A stretch of DNA of 64,000 bases from Paracoccaceae bacterium. Lineage in GTDB: Bacteria; Pseudomonadota; Alphaproteobacteria; Rhodobacterales; Rhodobacteraceae. Shown in pieces: positions 52,425-60,892 of this stretch. The stretch lies in assembly GCA_020425085.1 (NCBI GenBank), contig JAGQRW010000013.1:1-64000 (forward strand), read 5' to 3'. Numbering within the stretch: position 1 is the stretch's first letter; each line of letters starts with the position of its first letter. A program made the translations under genes and the position numbers. The notes beneath the pieces are model-generated. The model had not been told where the DNA came from and did no database searches. It saw only the letters and a program-made list of their open reading frames with translations.

Positions 52425-53449
52425 GCCATCGGGATTACAGCGTCACCCGCAGTTCACGCGCCGCGCGCGTTGCCACCGTTCTGGGGGCCATTCTGCTGGT
52501 CGTGCTGATCGCGGCACCCTGGTGGGCCGGTCGCGCCGATATGCGCCTGATGGGCGAGTTGTTTCTGTATCTGGCGCTGGCCAGCCTCTGGAACTTGTTG
52601 GCGGGTTATGCCGGGCTGGTGTCGGTGGGCCAGCAGGCATTTGTCGGATTTGGCGGCTACATGCTGTTCGCGCTGACCATCTTTGCCGGGTTGCCGCCGG
52701 TGGTGGCGGTTCTGGGCGCCGGGGTTCTGGGGGCGTTGATCGCGGTGCCGGTGGCGCTGCTGATTTTCCGGCTACGCGGTGCCTATTTCGCCATTGGCAC
52801 CTGGGTCGTGGCCGAGGTGTTCCGCTTGTCGTTTGCGCAAATATCGGCGCTTGGGGGCGGATCGGGTTCGTCGCTTCCGACCAATATCGTAAGATCAATG
52901 GCGGCATCGCGCGACGGGCGCGAGTCGCTCAGCTATTGGCTGGCGCTTGGCGCGGCGGTGCTGGTGATCACCGTGGTCTACCTGTTCCTGCGTTCGCGCA
53001 AGGGTCTGGCGCTTAGTGCCATTCGCGACAATGAATTGGCGGCGGGATCGCTTGGCATTGATATCTGGCGCACCAAGTTCCTGGTCTATGTGATAACCGC
53101 CGCTTTGACCGCAACGGTCGGGGCGCTGATCTTCCTGCAAAAACTGCGGATTTCCCCGGATGCGGCGTTTTCGGTCAATGACTGGACGGCGTTCGTGATC
53201 TTCATCGTGGTGATCGGCGGTATTGGCACCGTCGAAGGCCCGATCATCGGCACGCTGATCTTTTTCGCACTACGTGAAACGCTGGCAGATCTTGGCACCA
53301 TCTATCTGATCGTGCTGGGGATCGTCGCCATCATGATCATGCTGAAGGCCCCCAAAGGGGTCTGGGGCCTGATCCGCGCGCGCTATGACCTTCAGCTTTT
53401 TCCGCTTGGTTTTAGGGTGGAGCGATCCAACAACGACAAAGGAACCTGA
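52421..53449 (+). CDS. Branched-chain amino acid-type ABC permease (LivM-like)
   Basis: A 342-residue membrane permease with the family motif SLWNLLAGYAGLVSVGQQAF, a cytoplasmic coupling loop GLALSAIRDNELAAGSLGID and GGIGTVEGPIIGTLIFFALR. It forms the translocation pore with the LivH-like subunit. Translation is coupled to it through the ATGA overlap. It is followed 2 bp later by the BKACE gene, so uptake and catabolism are in one transcript. Confidence 0.92.
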   Translation: MSHRDYSVTRSSRAARVATVLGAILLVVLIAAPWWAGRADMRLMGELFLYLALASLWNLLAGYAGLVSVGQQAFVGFGGYMLFALTIFAGLPPVVAVLGAGVLGALIAVPVALLIFRLRGAYFAIGTWVVAEVFRLSFAQISALGGGSGSSLPTNIVRSMAASRDGRESLSYWLALGAAVLVITVVYLFLRSRKGLALSAIRDNELAAGSLGIDIWRTKFLVYVITAALTATVGALIFLQKLRISPDAAFSVNDWTAFVIFIVVIGGIGTVEGPIIGTLIFFALRETLADLGTIYLIVLGIVAIMIMLKAPKGVWGLIRARYDLQLFPLGFRVERSNNDKGT

Positions 53450-53451
53450 CC

Positions 53452-54384
53452 ATGGCCAAACAGCAAAAGACCATCATCACCTGCGCCATTACCGGCGCGA
53501 TCCACACACCCACCATGTCGGATGCGCTGCCGTATACGGCGGATGACATCACCGCGCAGGCGGTCGCGGCGGCCGAGGCGGGGGCGTCGATCCTGCACCT
53601 GCATGCGCGCCGCCCGGAAGATGGCGGCGTGTCGGTCGATGTCGATCATTTCGCTGCCTTCCTGCCGCGGATCAAGCAGGCAAGCGGTGCGGTGGTCAAT
53701 ATTTCCACCGGTGGGTCGCTGACCCTCAGCATCGCGGATCGGGTCAGGCCGGCGACGACGTTTTCGCCCGAGATGTGCTCGCTCAACATGGGTTCGATGA
53801 ATTTCTCGTTCCATCCGCTTGCCAAACGCTATGACGATTGGAAATTCGATTGGGAAAAGGACTATGTGGCCAATTCCGAAGGCAACATCTTCCGCAACAC
53901 CTTCCGCGATATCCGCGAGGCGGCCGAAACCCTGGCACCGCATGACATCAAGTTCGAACATGAATGCTATGATGTCGGCCACCTTTACAATTTGAAATTC
54001 TGCATGGAAGCCGGGCTGTTCAAGGCACCGGTATTCATCCAGTTCATCTTTGGCATCCTTGGCGGCATCGGCCCTGAGGTGGACAACCTGATCTTCATGA
54101 AACGCACCGCCGATCGCCTGTTCGGCGACGATTACCGCTGGTCGGTTCTGGGGGCCGGGGGGGCGCAGATGCCACTGGCCACCACCGCCAGCCAGATGGG
54201 CGGCAATGTCCGCGTCGGGCTGGAGGACAGCCTGTTGATCGCGCGCGGCAAGCTGGCAGAAAGCAATGCCCAACAAGTCACCAAGATCCGCCGCATCATC
54301 GAGGATCTGGGCAGCCAGGTGGCAACCCCGGACGAGGCGCGCGAAATCCTCGACCTGAAAGGCGGCGACAAGGTCGCGTTCTGA
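53452..54384 (+). CDS. BKACE-family beta-keto acid cleavage enzyme
   Basis: A 310-residue BKACE (formerly DUF849; Kce type). The zinc site is LHLHAR with His49 and His51, and a later Glu in VRVGLEDSLL. Other conserved parts are NISTGGSLTLSIADRV and SLNMGSMNFSF. Members condense a beta-keto acid with acetyl-CoA to give acetoacetyl-CoA and a shortened CoA ester. Here the upstream 3-hydroxyacyl-CoA dehydrogenase could make the beta-keto acid. The pairing recalls carnitine breakdown (dehydrogenase plus BKACE), but the dehydrogenase here does not look like the carnitine one. The gene ends the operon. Confidence 0.93.
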   Translation: MAKQQKTIITCAITGAIHTPTMSDALPYTADDITAQAVAAAEAGASILHLHARRPEDGGVSVDVDHFAAFLPRIKQASGAVVNISTGGSLTLSIADRVRPATTFSPEMCSLNMGSMNFSFHPLAKRYDDWKFDWEKDYVANSEGNIFRNTFRDIREAAETLAPHDIKFEHECYDVGHLYNLKFCMEAGLFKAPVFIQFIFGILGGIGPEVDNLIFMKRTADRLFGDDYRWSVLGAGGAQMPLATTASQMGGNVRVGLEDSLLIARGKLAESNAQQVTKIRRIIEDLGSQVATPDEAREILDLKGGDKVAF

Positions 54385-54594
54385 TGCTGGGTTGAAATTG
54401 AACCGGACATGTCCCGCGCGCGGTTCTGCTCAGGTCATCTGATATTTTCTGCCCGTAATCAGGCATCGCCGGTCAACGAAGTCTTGCCCTGTTGGAAATC
54501 GCCTGAACCGGGACATTTTTGCTGCCGACGCACTGGTGGTGGGGCGGTGTGGCCACTTGTGGCACAGTTTGCGATGGTTCGGGATTAACGAAAT

Positions 54595-54602
54595 TGTATA
54601 CA
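54595..54602. promoter_or_regulatory. Upstream TGTATACA operator half-site
   Basis: The 8-bp palindrome TGTATACA, in the context TTGTATACAT, repeats the core of the site at 54665-54680. FCD-type GntR regulators commonly bind TTGTATACAA-like sequences. It lies 45 bp upstream of the -35 hexamer. Confidence 0.45.
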
Positions 54603-54664
54603 TAAATATATGAATCTTGCATGATTTTGCCGATTATCATCCGATCTTGACAAATGCAGACATT

Positions 54665-54680
54665 GTTCTGTATACAGAAC
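54665..54680. promoter_or_regulatory. GntR-type operator overlapping the promoter -10
   Basis: GTTCTGTATACAGAAC is a perfect 16-bp palindrome with a TGTATACA core. It overlaps the -10 (TATACA, 54671-54676) of a promoter whose -35 is TTGACA (54647-54652). This places it where a repressor would block RNA polymerase, in front of the FCD GntR gene at 54711. Confidence 0.65.
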
Positions 54681-54710
54681 TAGACATTCCAGCGATTGTT
54701 TGGGGGGAGC

Positions 54711-55460
54711 ATGTCGAACGGGCCAAACCAGACCGACGAACGCGGTTCACAGGTTGAGCACGCCCTCTTGGGGCTTCGCTCGCTGGTGCTTGGCGGCGCG
54801 TTCGAGGCGAATGGCCGGATCTCCGAAGTTGCCACCGCCGAACGTCTCGGCGTCTCGCGCACGCCGCTGCGTCAGGCCATGGACCGGATGGTCGGCGAAG
54901 GCCTCCTGATCCGCAACGAGACCGGCGGCGTCCGGGTGGCCAGCTTTACCGTTGCCGACATCGTCGACGCCATTGAACTTCGCGGCGTGATCGAAGGTGC
55001 TGCTTCGCGCCTTGCTGCGGAACGTGGTGCCGAAACATCGGCGCTTGAAGCGGTGGAACAGATCATCAGCGGGATCGACCACGCGCTTGAACGCCCGCGC
55101 GGTATGGATTTCGATACCTATGTTGCGCTCAACGCCCGGTTCCACAGCCAGATCGCCGCGCTTTCCGGCAGCGCGATCATGCAGCGCGAAGTCGAGCGGG
55201 TCTATCAGTTGCCATTCGCCTCGCCGTCGTCGTTCTTGCAGGAACAAGAGATGATCCCGGATTTCCGCCAGTCACTGCTGGTGGCGCAGAGCCACCATCG
55301 CGCCATCCTTGACGCCATCCGCAACCGCGAGGGTGCCCGCGCCGAGGCGCTCAGCCGCGAACATGCGCGCCTTGCGCGACTCAACCTCGAACATGTCATG
55401 CGCGGCGATCCGGCCTGGATCGACCGTTTCCCCGGTCTCGCCCTGGTTTCCACTGGGTGA
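54711..55460 (+). CDS. FCD-type GntR-family regulator
   Basis: A 249-residue GntR protein. The winged helix-turn-helix at about residues 25-75 includes ISEVATAERLGVSRTPLRQA and MVGEGLLIRNETGGVRVAS. The helical FCD effector domain follows (VDAIELRGVIEGAASRLAAE, then NARFHSQIAALSG), whose Asp/His residues may bind a metal and an organic acid. ATG 54711 has GGGGGAG in front; the TTG frame start at 54696 is rejected. It lies 50 bp upstream of the LigM-like demethylase gene and most likely controls it and itself through the TGTATACA sites. Confidence 0.92.
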   Translation: MSNGPNQTDERGSQVEHALLGLRSLVLGGAFEANGRISEVATAERLGVSRTPLRQAMDRMVGEGLLIRNETGGVRVASFTVADIVDAIELRGVIEGAASRLAAERGAETSALEAVEQIISGIDHALERPRGMDFDTYVALNARFHSQIAALSGSAIMQREVERVYQLPFASPSSFLQEQEMIPDFRQSLLVAQSHHRAILDAIRNREGARAEALSREHARLARLNLEHVMRGDPAWIDRFPGLALVSTG

Positions 55461-55510
55461 GGCGCAATCGCCGTTCTGAAACACCAAATCCCGATGGAGG
55501 AGAAACAAAG

Positions 55511-56923
55511 ATGCCCAGCCTTACCGATGTGATTGCCCAGCACAAGAACCCGGTCGAGATGCTTCGAAACTCGAAGATCGGGATGTATGTCTATCCGGTG
55601 GTGACGCCCGAATTCCAGAACTGGCGCAACGAACAGCGCGCCTGGCGCGAGACCGCCGTTCTGTTCGACCAGACGCACCACATGGATGAGCTGATCGTCG
55701 AAGGTCCGCAGGCCGAGGAATTCCTCGCCCATCACGGCATCAACAGCTTTTCGAATTTCGACCTGAACCGCGCCAAGCACTATGTTCCCGTCACGCCGAA
55801 CGGCCATGTGATCGGTGATCACATCATCTTTCGTGAACGGCAGGACAAGTTCATCCTGGTCGGCCGCGCGCCGGTTTCGAACTGGCTTCAGTTCTGCGCC
55901 GCCTGGGGCAAGTGGAACGTGCGCATCAAGCACGATCCCCGCTCCACCTCGCGCCCCGAGGGCGAGCGCGTGCTGCGCACCCATTACCGCTATCAGATAC
56001 AAGGCCCCGACGCGCCGAAGATCATCGAAAAGATGAACGGCGGGCCGATTCAGGACATCAAGTTCTTCCATGTCGACTGGATCAATGTCGGCTCCAAGCG
56101 GGTGCAGGCGCTGCGCCATGGCATGTCCGGCGCGCCCGGTCTGGAGATCTGGGGCCCCTACGAGGACAAGAACTATATCCTGTCAACCGTCATGCAGGCC
56201 GCACAAGACGCGGGCGTCGACCTGGTCCGCTGCGGCAGCCGCGCCTATTCCACCAACACGGTCGAATCCGGCTGGATCCCATCGCCACTGCCCGGCATCT
56301 ATACCGGCGACGGCATGCTGAAGGAGTACCGCGACTGGCTTGGCCCCGAAAGCTACGAGGCAAGCGGCTCGATCGGCGGTTCGTTCGTATCGGGCAACAT
56401 CGAGGATTACTACGTCAACCCGTTCGAACTCGGCTATGATTTCTATATCGGCTGGAAGAAAAAGGACTTCGTCGGCAAGGCGGCGCTGGAAAAGATGAAA
56501 GGCGCCAAAAATCGCAAGAAGGTCACCTTTGAATGGAACGCCGAGGATGTGATCAAGGTCGTCAGTTCGGCCTTCAAGCCGGGCGAGGAAAACTACAAGT
56601 GGATCGACTTTCCGCAGCCGAACTACGCCTCATCCTCGGCCGACATGGTCATGCATGGCGACAAGATGGTCGGCATGTCGATGTTCAACGGCTATTCGTT
56701 CAACGAGCGCTGCATGCTATCGCTTGGCGTCGTGAACCAGGACGTCAAGGTCGGCGATGTGCTGACCCTCAAATGGGGCGAGCCGGATCATACCGGCAAG
56801 ACCTCGACCGAAAAGCACAAGCAGGCCGAGATCCGGGTCCGGGTTTCGCCGACCCCCTACGCCGCCGAGGCGCGCACCAACTACGCCGATAGCTGGCGCA
56901 GCAAGGCCGCAGCCAACGCCTGA
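55511..56923 (+). CDS. ligM: LigM-type tetrahydrofolate-dependent aryl O-demethylase
   Basis: A 470-residue GcvT-fold protein very close to LigM of Sphingobium, which demethylates vanillate and 3-O-methylgallate by moving the methyl group to tetrahydrofolate. Tyr28 (MYVYPVV, LigM Tyr31) and His57 (QTHHM, LigM His60) are kept, as is the Tyr of GSRAYSTNTVESGW and the motif HGMSGAPGLEIWGPY. GGAGGAG stands before ATG 55511. It is followed by a DctPQM TRAP transporter and a MetF-type reductase, and preceded by a GntR regulator. Substrate identity is inferred from LigM and not proven; syringate or related methoxybenzoates are alternatives. Confidence 0.88.
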   Translation: MPSLTDVIAQHKNPVEMLRNSKIGMYVYPVVTPEFQNWRNEQRAWRETAVLFDQTHHMDELIVEGPQAEEFLAHHGINSFSNFDLNRAKHYVPVTPNGHVIGDHIIFRERQDKFILVGRAPVSNWLQFCAAWGKWNVRIKHDPRSTSRPEGERVLRTHYRYQIQGPDAPKIIEKMNGGPIQDIKFFHVDWINVGSKRVQALRHGMSGAPGLEIWGPYEDKNYILSTVMQAAQDAGVDLVRCGSRAYSTNTVESGWIPSPLPGIYTGDGMLKEYRDWLGPESYEASGSIGGSFVSGNIEDYYVNPFELGYDFYIGWKKKDFVGKAALEKMKGAKNRKKVTFEWNAEDVIKVVSSAFKPGEENYKWIDFPQPNYASSSADMVMHGDKMVGMSMFNGYSFNERCMLSLGVVNQDVKVGDVLTLKWGEPDHTGKTSTEKHKQAEIRVRVSPTPYAAEARTNYADSWRSKAAANA

Positions 56924-57073
56924 GCAAATGCGCGCGGCCGGGGTAAATCCGTGGCCGCCCGGGAATTTGATTTGAGTACCGGCAACCGGTGTGGAATACC
57001 GGAAGTCAAAAACTGAGGAATGGGATGGCGGCCATGGTGGCCAAGACCCCGACCAACTTGGAGGAGACCAGAA

Positions 57074-58054
57074 ATGACGATCAGGACCACTTTGCTTGGG
57101 GCGGCACTGGCCGCTGCAACAGTTCTTCCGGCCAGTGCCGAGGAACTGAAATTCGCAAGTTTCGCATCGCCCGCCCATACCATCACCGCATCGGTGATCG
57201 ACAAGCTGAACGATTCGTTGTCAAGCGCCACCAACGGCGCCCTTACCGTCAAGGGCTATTTCGGCGGCGCCCTTGGGGCCGGTCCGGCCGAACAATATGT
57301 CCGCGTGCTACAAGGTGTCGCCGACATCGCCTGGGGTCTGCCCGGCTATACCTCGTCGCAATTCCCCAGAACCATGCTGGCCGAGATGCCGGGCGTCATC
57401 CCCGAAGGCGTGCCGGGTTACGTCGTGCTCTGGAAAGCCTATGATCAGTACCTGAAGGGCGAATTTCCCGGCACCAAGCCGCTTGCGCTCTGGACCGCCG
57501 AGCCGAACATCCTGATCATGAAGGAAAAGGTTATCCGCAAACCAGAGGATCTGGCCGGCCTGAAGTTGCGCGTCGCTGGCACCACTGCCGGTGAAGCGGT
57601 TTCGGCACTTGGCGCGACCCCGGTGCAGATGCCGATGAACGACGTCTATAACGCGCTTCAGACCGGGCTGATCGACGGCGCGATCTCGGGTTACTCGACG
57701 CTTTCGGACTTCAAACTTGACGAGGTGGCATCGTCTTACACCTTCGGTGTCCCGCTTGGCCGTCTGACCTTCTACACGGTGATGAACAAGGCCAAGTACG
57801 ACAGCCTGCCCGACGACCAGAAGGCGGCGATCGACGCCATCGCCGGTGAACCGCTGTCCAAAAGCGCCGAGGATGCCTGGCTGGTCACCGCGACCGCAGC
57901 ACTGGATGCGGCCCGCGCCAGCGGCGACAACACCATCGTCGAACTGACACCGGAACAGGCCAAGCCCTTCGCCGATGCCATCTCTGCGGTGACCGAGAAC
58001 TACGCCAAGTCGGTCGGCGCCGAAGACGTGCTGAAATCAATGCGCGGTAAATGA
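57074..58054 (+). CDS. dctP: TRAP transporter substrate-binding protein (DctP)
   Basis: A 326-residue periplasmic receptor with a Sec signal (residues 1-22, cleavage after ASA). DctP features are GALGAGPAEQYVRVLQGVAD and PEDLAGLKLRVAGTTAGEAV, the latter with the Arg used to bind the ligand carboxylate. GGAGGAG precedes ATG 57074, so the longer frame at 57020 is rejected. It lies 150 bp after the LigM-type gene, whose methoxylated aromatic acid substrate it may capture. A GC-rich hairpin (about 56935-56962) lies between them. Confidence 0.9.
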   Translation: MTIRTTLLGAALAAATVLPASAEELKFASFASPAHTITASVIDKLNDSLSSATNGALTVKGYFGGALGAGPAEQYVRVLQGVADIAWGLPGYTSSQFPRTMLAEMPGVIPEGVPGYVVLWKAYDQYLKGEFPGTKPLALWTAEPNILIMKEKVIRKPEDLAGLKLRVAGTTAGEAVSALGATPVQMPMNDVYNALQTGLIDGAISGYSTLSDFKLDEVASSYTFGVPLGRLTFYTVMNKAKYDSLPDDQKAAIDAIAGEPLSKSAEDAWLVTATAALDAARASGDNTIVELTPEQAKPFADAISAVTENYAKSVGAEDVLKSMRGK

Positions 58055-58596
58055 ACCAGCCGGCGGCGGGACCGATGCGGATCGTTCGCACCATTGCCGA
58101 CAGGCTGATCGGCCTCGCCGCCATTCTCGGCTCTCTCGGGCTTCTGTCCGAGGGGGCGGTCATCCTGGCCGACGTGATCGGCCGGGCCTTTGGCCACCCG
58201 CTGTTCGGCGCGCAGGACATCGTGACCATGGCCAGCGTGATCGTGGTGTTTGGCGGCATGGCAATCTGTGACCGCATCGGCGGCCATATCGCGGTCGATA
58301 TTTTCGAACGCTATTTTCCGCCGGCTTTCAACCGCGGCGTGGATATCGTCACGGCGCTGATAGGCACGGCAATCTTCCTTGGAATCGCCTGGGCGGTTCT
58401 GGACAGCGCCAGGATATCTTTGATGCTGAACCTTTCCACCAACATCATCCGCCTGCCCAAGGTCTGGTTCCAGTATGCGCTCTCGGGATTTGCCGTGCTG
58501 ACTGCACTTGGCATGCTGCTGCGCGCGGTGGAGCTTGCATTCTCGGGCCGCGATGTGCGTGAGCGGGACAACGTGCGCATCAGGGAATCGGTATGA
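58051..58596 (+). CDS. dctQ: TRAP transporter small membrane subunit (DctQ)
   Basis: A 181-residue four-segment DctQ protein with the feature VILADVIGRAFGHPLFGAQD and a second pair of helices around VDIVTALIGTAIFLGIAWAV. The start overlaps the dctP stop by 4 bp (ATGA); ATG 58075 is an alternative. Its stop overlaps the dctM ATG by 4 bp, so the three are tightly coupled. Length is normal and no domain is missing. Confidence 0.88.
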   Translation: MNQPAAGPMRIVRTIADRLIGLAAILGSLGLLSEGAVILADVIGRAFGHPLFGAQDIVTMASVIVVFGGMAICDRIGGHIAVDIFERYFPPAFNRGVDIVTALIGTAIFLGIAWAVLDSARISLMLNLSTNIIRLPKVWFQYALSGFAVLTALGMLLRAVELAFSGRDVRERDNVRIRESV

Positions 58597-59897
58597 GCGC
58601 CGTCGCCACCGGCATTTTGGGTGTAATTTTCCTGTTCATCCTGTTGATGATCCGGATTCCGGTGGCATTTTCGATGTTTGTCGTCGGTTTCACCGGCATC
58701 TGGTATCTGAACGGTTTCGGTGCTGCGATGGCCCTGCTGGCCTCGGAAAGCTTCACCCTGGCCTCGTCGCCGGAACTGGTGGTCATTCCGCTGTTCATCC
58801 TGATGGGCAACGTCGCCTCGGCAACCGGCATGAGCCGCCGCCTTTACGATGCCGCCTATGCGCTGATCGGCTCGGTTCGCGGCGGGCTGGCCTCGGCCAC
58901 CGTGATCGGCTGCGGCGGCTTTGCGGCGCTTTCCGGATCGTCGGTGGCCTCTGCCCTCACCATGGGCAAGGTGGCGCTGGTCGAGATGGATCGCTTTGAT
59001 TACGACAACCGGCTGTCCACCGGCGCGGTCGCCGCCGGGGGCACCCTAGGCATCCTGATCCCGCCCTCGACCGGTTTCGTGATCTACGCCATCCTGACCG
59101 AGCAGTCGATCGGTCGCCTGTTCCTCGCCGGTGTCTTTCCCGGCATCCTTTTGCTGCTAGCCTTTGTGGCCTGTGTCAGCGTGATCTGCTGGTTCCGCCC
59201 GGCCTTTGGCCCGGCCGGACCGCGCACCAACACCATGCAGAAGCTGCGCGCCATCGGCGGTGCCGCGCCGATCATTCTGGTGATCCTGCTGACCATCGGC
59301 GGCATTTATGGCGGCTTTTTCTCGCCGGTCGAGGCGGCGGCGGTGGGTGCCGGTCTTGTCATCCTGATCGGCATCGTGACCCGCACTCTATCGCTCGGCG
59401 ATCTGTGGAACGCCACCCGAGATTCGGTCACCACCACCTCCACGGTGATGCTGATCCTGATCTCGGCCTACCTCATCAACCCGTTTCTGGCCTACAGTCA
59501 GATCCCGGATTTCGTCGGCGGCGCAATCATCGGCCTGAACCTGCCGCCGATGGCGGTTCTGGCGCTCATGCTTTTGATCTATCTGGTGCTCGGATGCTTC
59601 CTCGAAGGTTTCGCCATGATGGTGCTGACGCTGCCGATCTTCTTTCCGATCATCACCAGCCTTGGCATCGACCCGATCTGGTTCGGTGTGCTGGTGGTGC
59701 TGACGCTTGAAATGGGGCTGATCTCACCGCCGGTGGGTCTTAACGTCTTCATCGTGAAATCGGTGGCGATGAACGTTCCGCTCGGGCGGATCTTTGAAGG
59801 CGTGATCCCGTTCTGGCTGATGATGCTGCTGACGCTGGCGATCCTGGTCGCGTTTCCGCAGATTTCGCTGTTCTTGCCAAACTCCATGTTCAACTGA
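58593..59897 (+). CDS. dctM: TRAP transporter large membrane subunit (DctM)
   Basis: A 434-residue DctM protein: FILMGNVASATGMSRRLYDA, GGFAALSGSSVASALTMGKV, AAGGTLGILIPPSTGFVIYA, GGIYGGFFSPVEAAAVGAGL and the C-terminal LISPPVGLNVFIVK. It forms the transport core of the LigM-linked TRAP system and is followed 22 bp later by the MetF-type gene. The order LigM, DctP, DctQ, DctM repeats that at 15689-19947. Confidence 0.93.
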   Translation: MSAVATGILGVIFLFILLMIRIPVAFSMFVVGFTGIWYLNGFGAAMALLASESFTLASSPELVVIPLFILMGNVASATGMSRRLYDAAYALIGSVRGGLASATVIGCGGFAALSGSSVASALTMGKVALVEMDRFDYDNRLSTGAVAAGGTLGILIPPSTGFVIYAILTEQSIGRLFLAGVFPGILLLLAFVACVSVICWFRPAFGPAGPRTNTMQKLRAIGGAAPIILVILLTIGGIYGGFFSPVEAAAVGAGLVILIGIVTRTLSLGDLWNATRDSVTTTSTVMLILISAYLINPFLAYSQIPDFVGGAIIGLNLPPMAVLALMLLIYLVLGCFLEGFAMMVLTLPIFFPIITSLGIDPIWFGVLVVLTLEMGLISPPVGLNVFIVKSVAMNVPLGRIFEGVIPFWLMMLLTLAILVAFPQISLFLPNSMFN

Positions 59898-59919
59898 CGC
59901 CTGACCAAAGGATAATCGC

Positions 59920-60843
59920 ATGCCAATTCTGCCTTTTTCCCGCAAACGCCCGAAACCCCGCCTGGTTGGGGTCGGCGACCTGTTGCAGGGGTTCTCGATC
60001 GAGGTGATGCCGCGCACCGCCGCCAAGATCGCGGATTTCCGCGCCATCCTGCCCGCTGGCACAATGGTATATATCGCCCATATCGAGGGTACGGAAATCA
60101 ACGACATGGTGGCCACCGCCAAGCGGCTGACCGATGAAGGTTTCCGGGCAATGCCGCATATCCCGGCCCGGATCATCAAAGACCGCGCCGAGTTCGAAAC
60201 CTGGCTTATCCGCTATGCCACCGAGGCCGGCGTCGATCAGGCGCTGGTGCTTGCCGGCGGTCCCAGGGTTCCGGCGGGCGACTATCACTCGACCATGCAG
60301 CTTCTGGAATCCGGCCTGTTCGACAAGCATGGCTACAGGCGCCTGCATGTCGCAGGCCATCCCGAGGGCAACCGCGACATCGACCTCGATGGCAGCACCA
60401 GGCTGGTGGACGAGGCCGCCCAATGGAAGCAGGCATTCGCCGAACGCACCGGGGTGGATATGGCGATGGCGACCCAGTTCGCATTCGACGCCGGCGCGGT
60501 GGTGAAATGGGCCGCCCGCCTGAAAGCGGCGGGCGTCGATCTGCCGATCCATGTCGGCGTCGCCGGTCCGGCCAAGCTTCAGACCATGATCAAGTTCGCC
60601 ATCGCCTGCGGCGTCGGCCCCTCGCTTTCGGTGCTGCAAAAACGCGCCGCGGATGTGACCCGCCTGTTGATGCCCTATGAGCCGGGCGATGTGCTGTCGG
60701 ACCTCGCAGCTCAGGTGCGCGACGCCGACACCAATATCGCCGGCGTGCATTTCTTCCCCCTCGGCGGCATCAACGCCACCGCCGAATGGATCGCCAACGC
60801 CACCGCCGAGACCCGGAGCGAGCAGGGCGCCGCTGGCGCCTGA
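59920..60843 (+). CDS. Methylenetetrahydrofolate reductase-family protein (MetF-type)
   Basis: A 307-residue TIM-barrel protein of the MetF family. It contains SIEVMPRTAAKIADFRAILP, GTEINDMVATAKRLTDEGFR, DQALVLAGGPRVPAGDYHST, then HVAGHPEGNRDIDLDGSTRL and FDAGAVVKWAARLKAAGVDL. MetF interconverts 5-methyl- and 5,10-methylene-tetrahydrofolate using FAD. In vanillate degraders it regenerates folate after LigM-type methyl transfer, and this gene ends the LigM/TRAP operon, so the same role is likely. The sequence is diverged from housekeeping MetF, so it is probably a dedicated catabolic copy. Confidence 0.82.
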   Translation: MPILPFSRKRPKPRLVGVGDLLQGFSIEVMPRTAAKIADFRAILPAGTMVYIAHIEGTEINDMVATAKRLTDEGFRAMPHIPARIIKDRAEFETWLIRYATEAGVDQALVLAGGPRVPAGDYHSTMQLLESGLFDKHGYRRLHVAGHPEGNRDIDLDGSTRLVDEAAQWKQAFAERTGVDMAMATQFAFDAGAVVKWAARLKAAGVDLPIHVGVAGPAKLQTMIKFAIACGVGPSLSVLQKRAADVTRLLMPYEPGDVLSDLAAQVRDADTNIAGVHFFPLGGINATAEWIANATAETRSEQGAAGA

Positions 60844-60892
60844 AAGGACGCGGCGGCCATGCGGCGCATCCCACGCGAGGCGCCACCGTGGG

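Larger units (their letters stand above)
54385..54710. other. Regulatory spacer before the GntR gene
   Basis: A 326-bp gap after the BKACE gene. It holds TTGACA at 54647-54652 and TATACA at 54671-54676 (spacing 18), a promoter for the GntR gene, and two GntR-like sites: the palindrome at 54665-54680 over the -10, and TGTATACA at 54595-54602. Confidence 0.55.
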
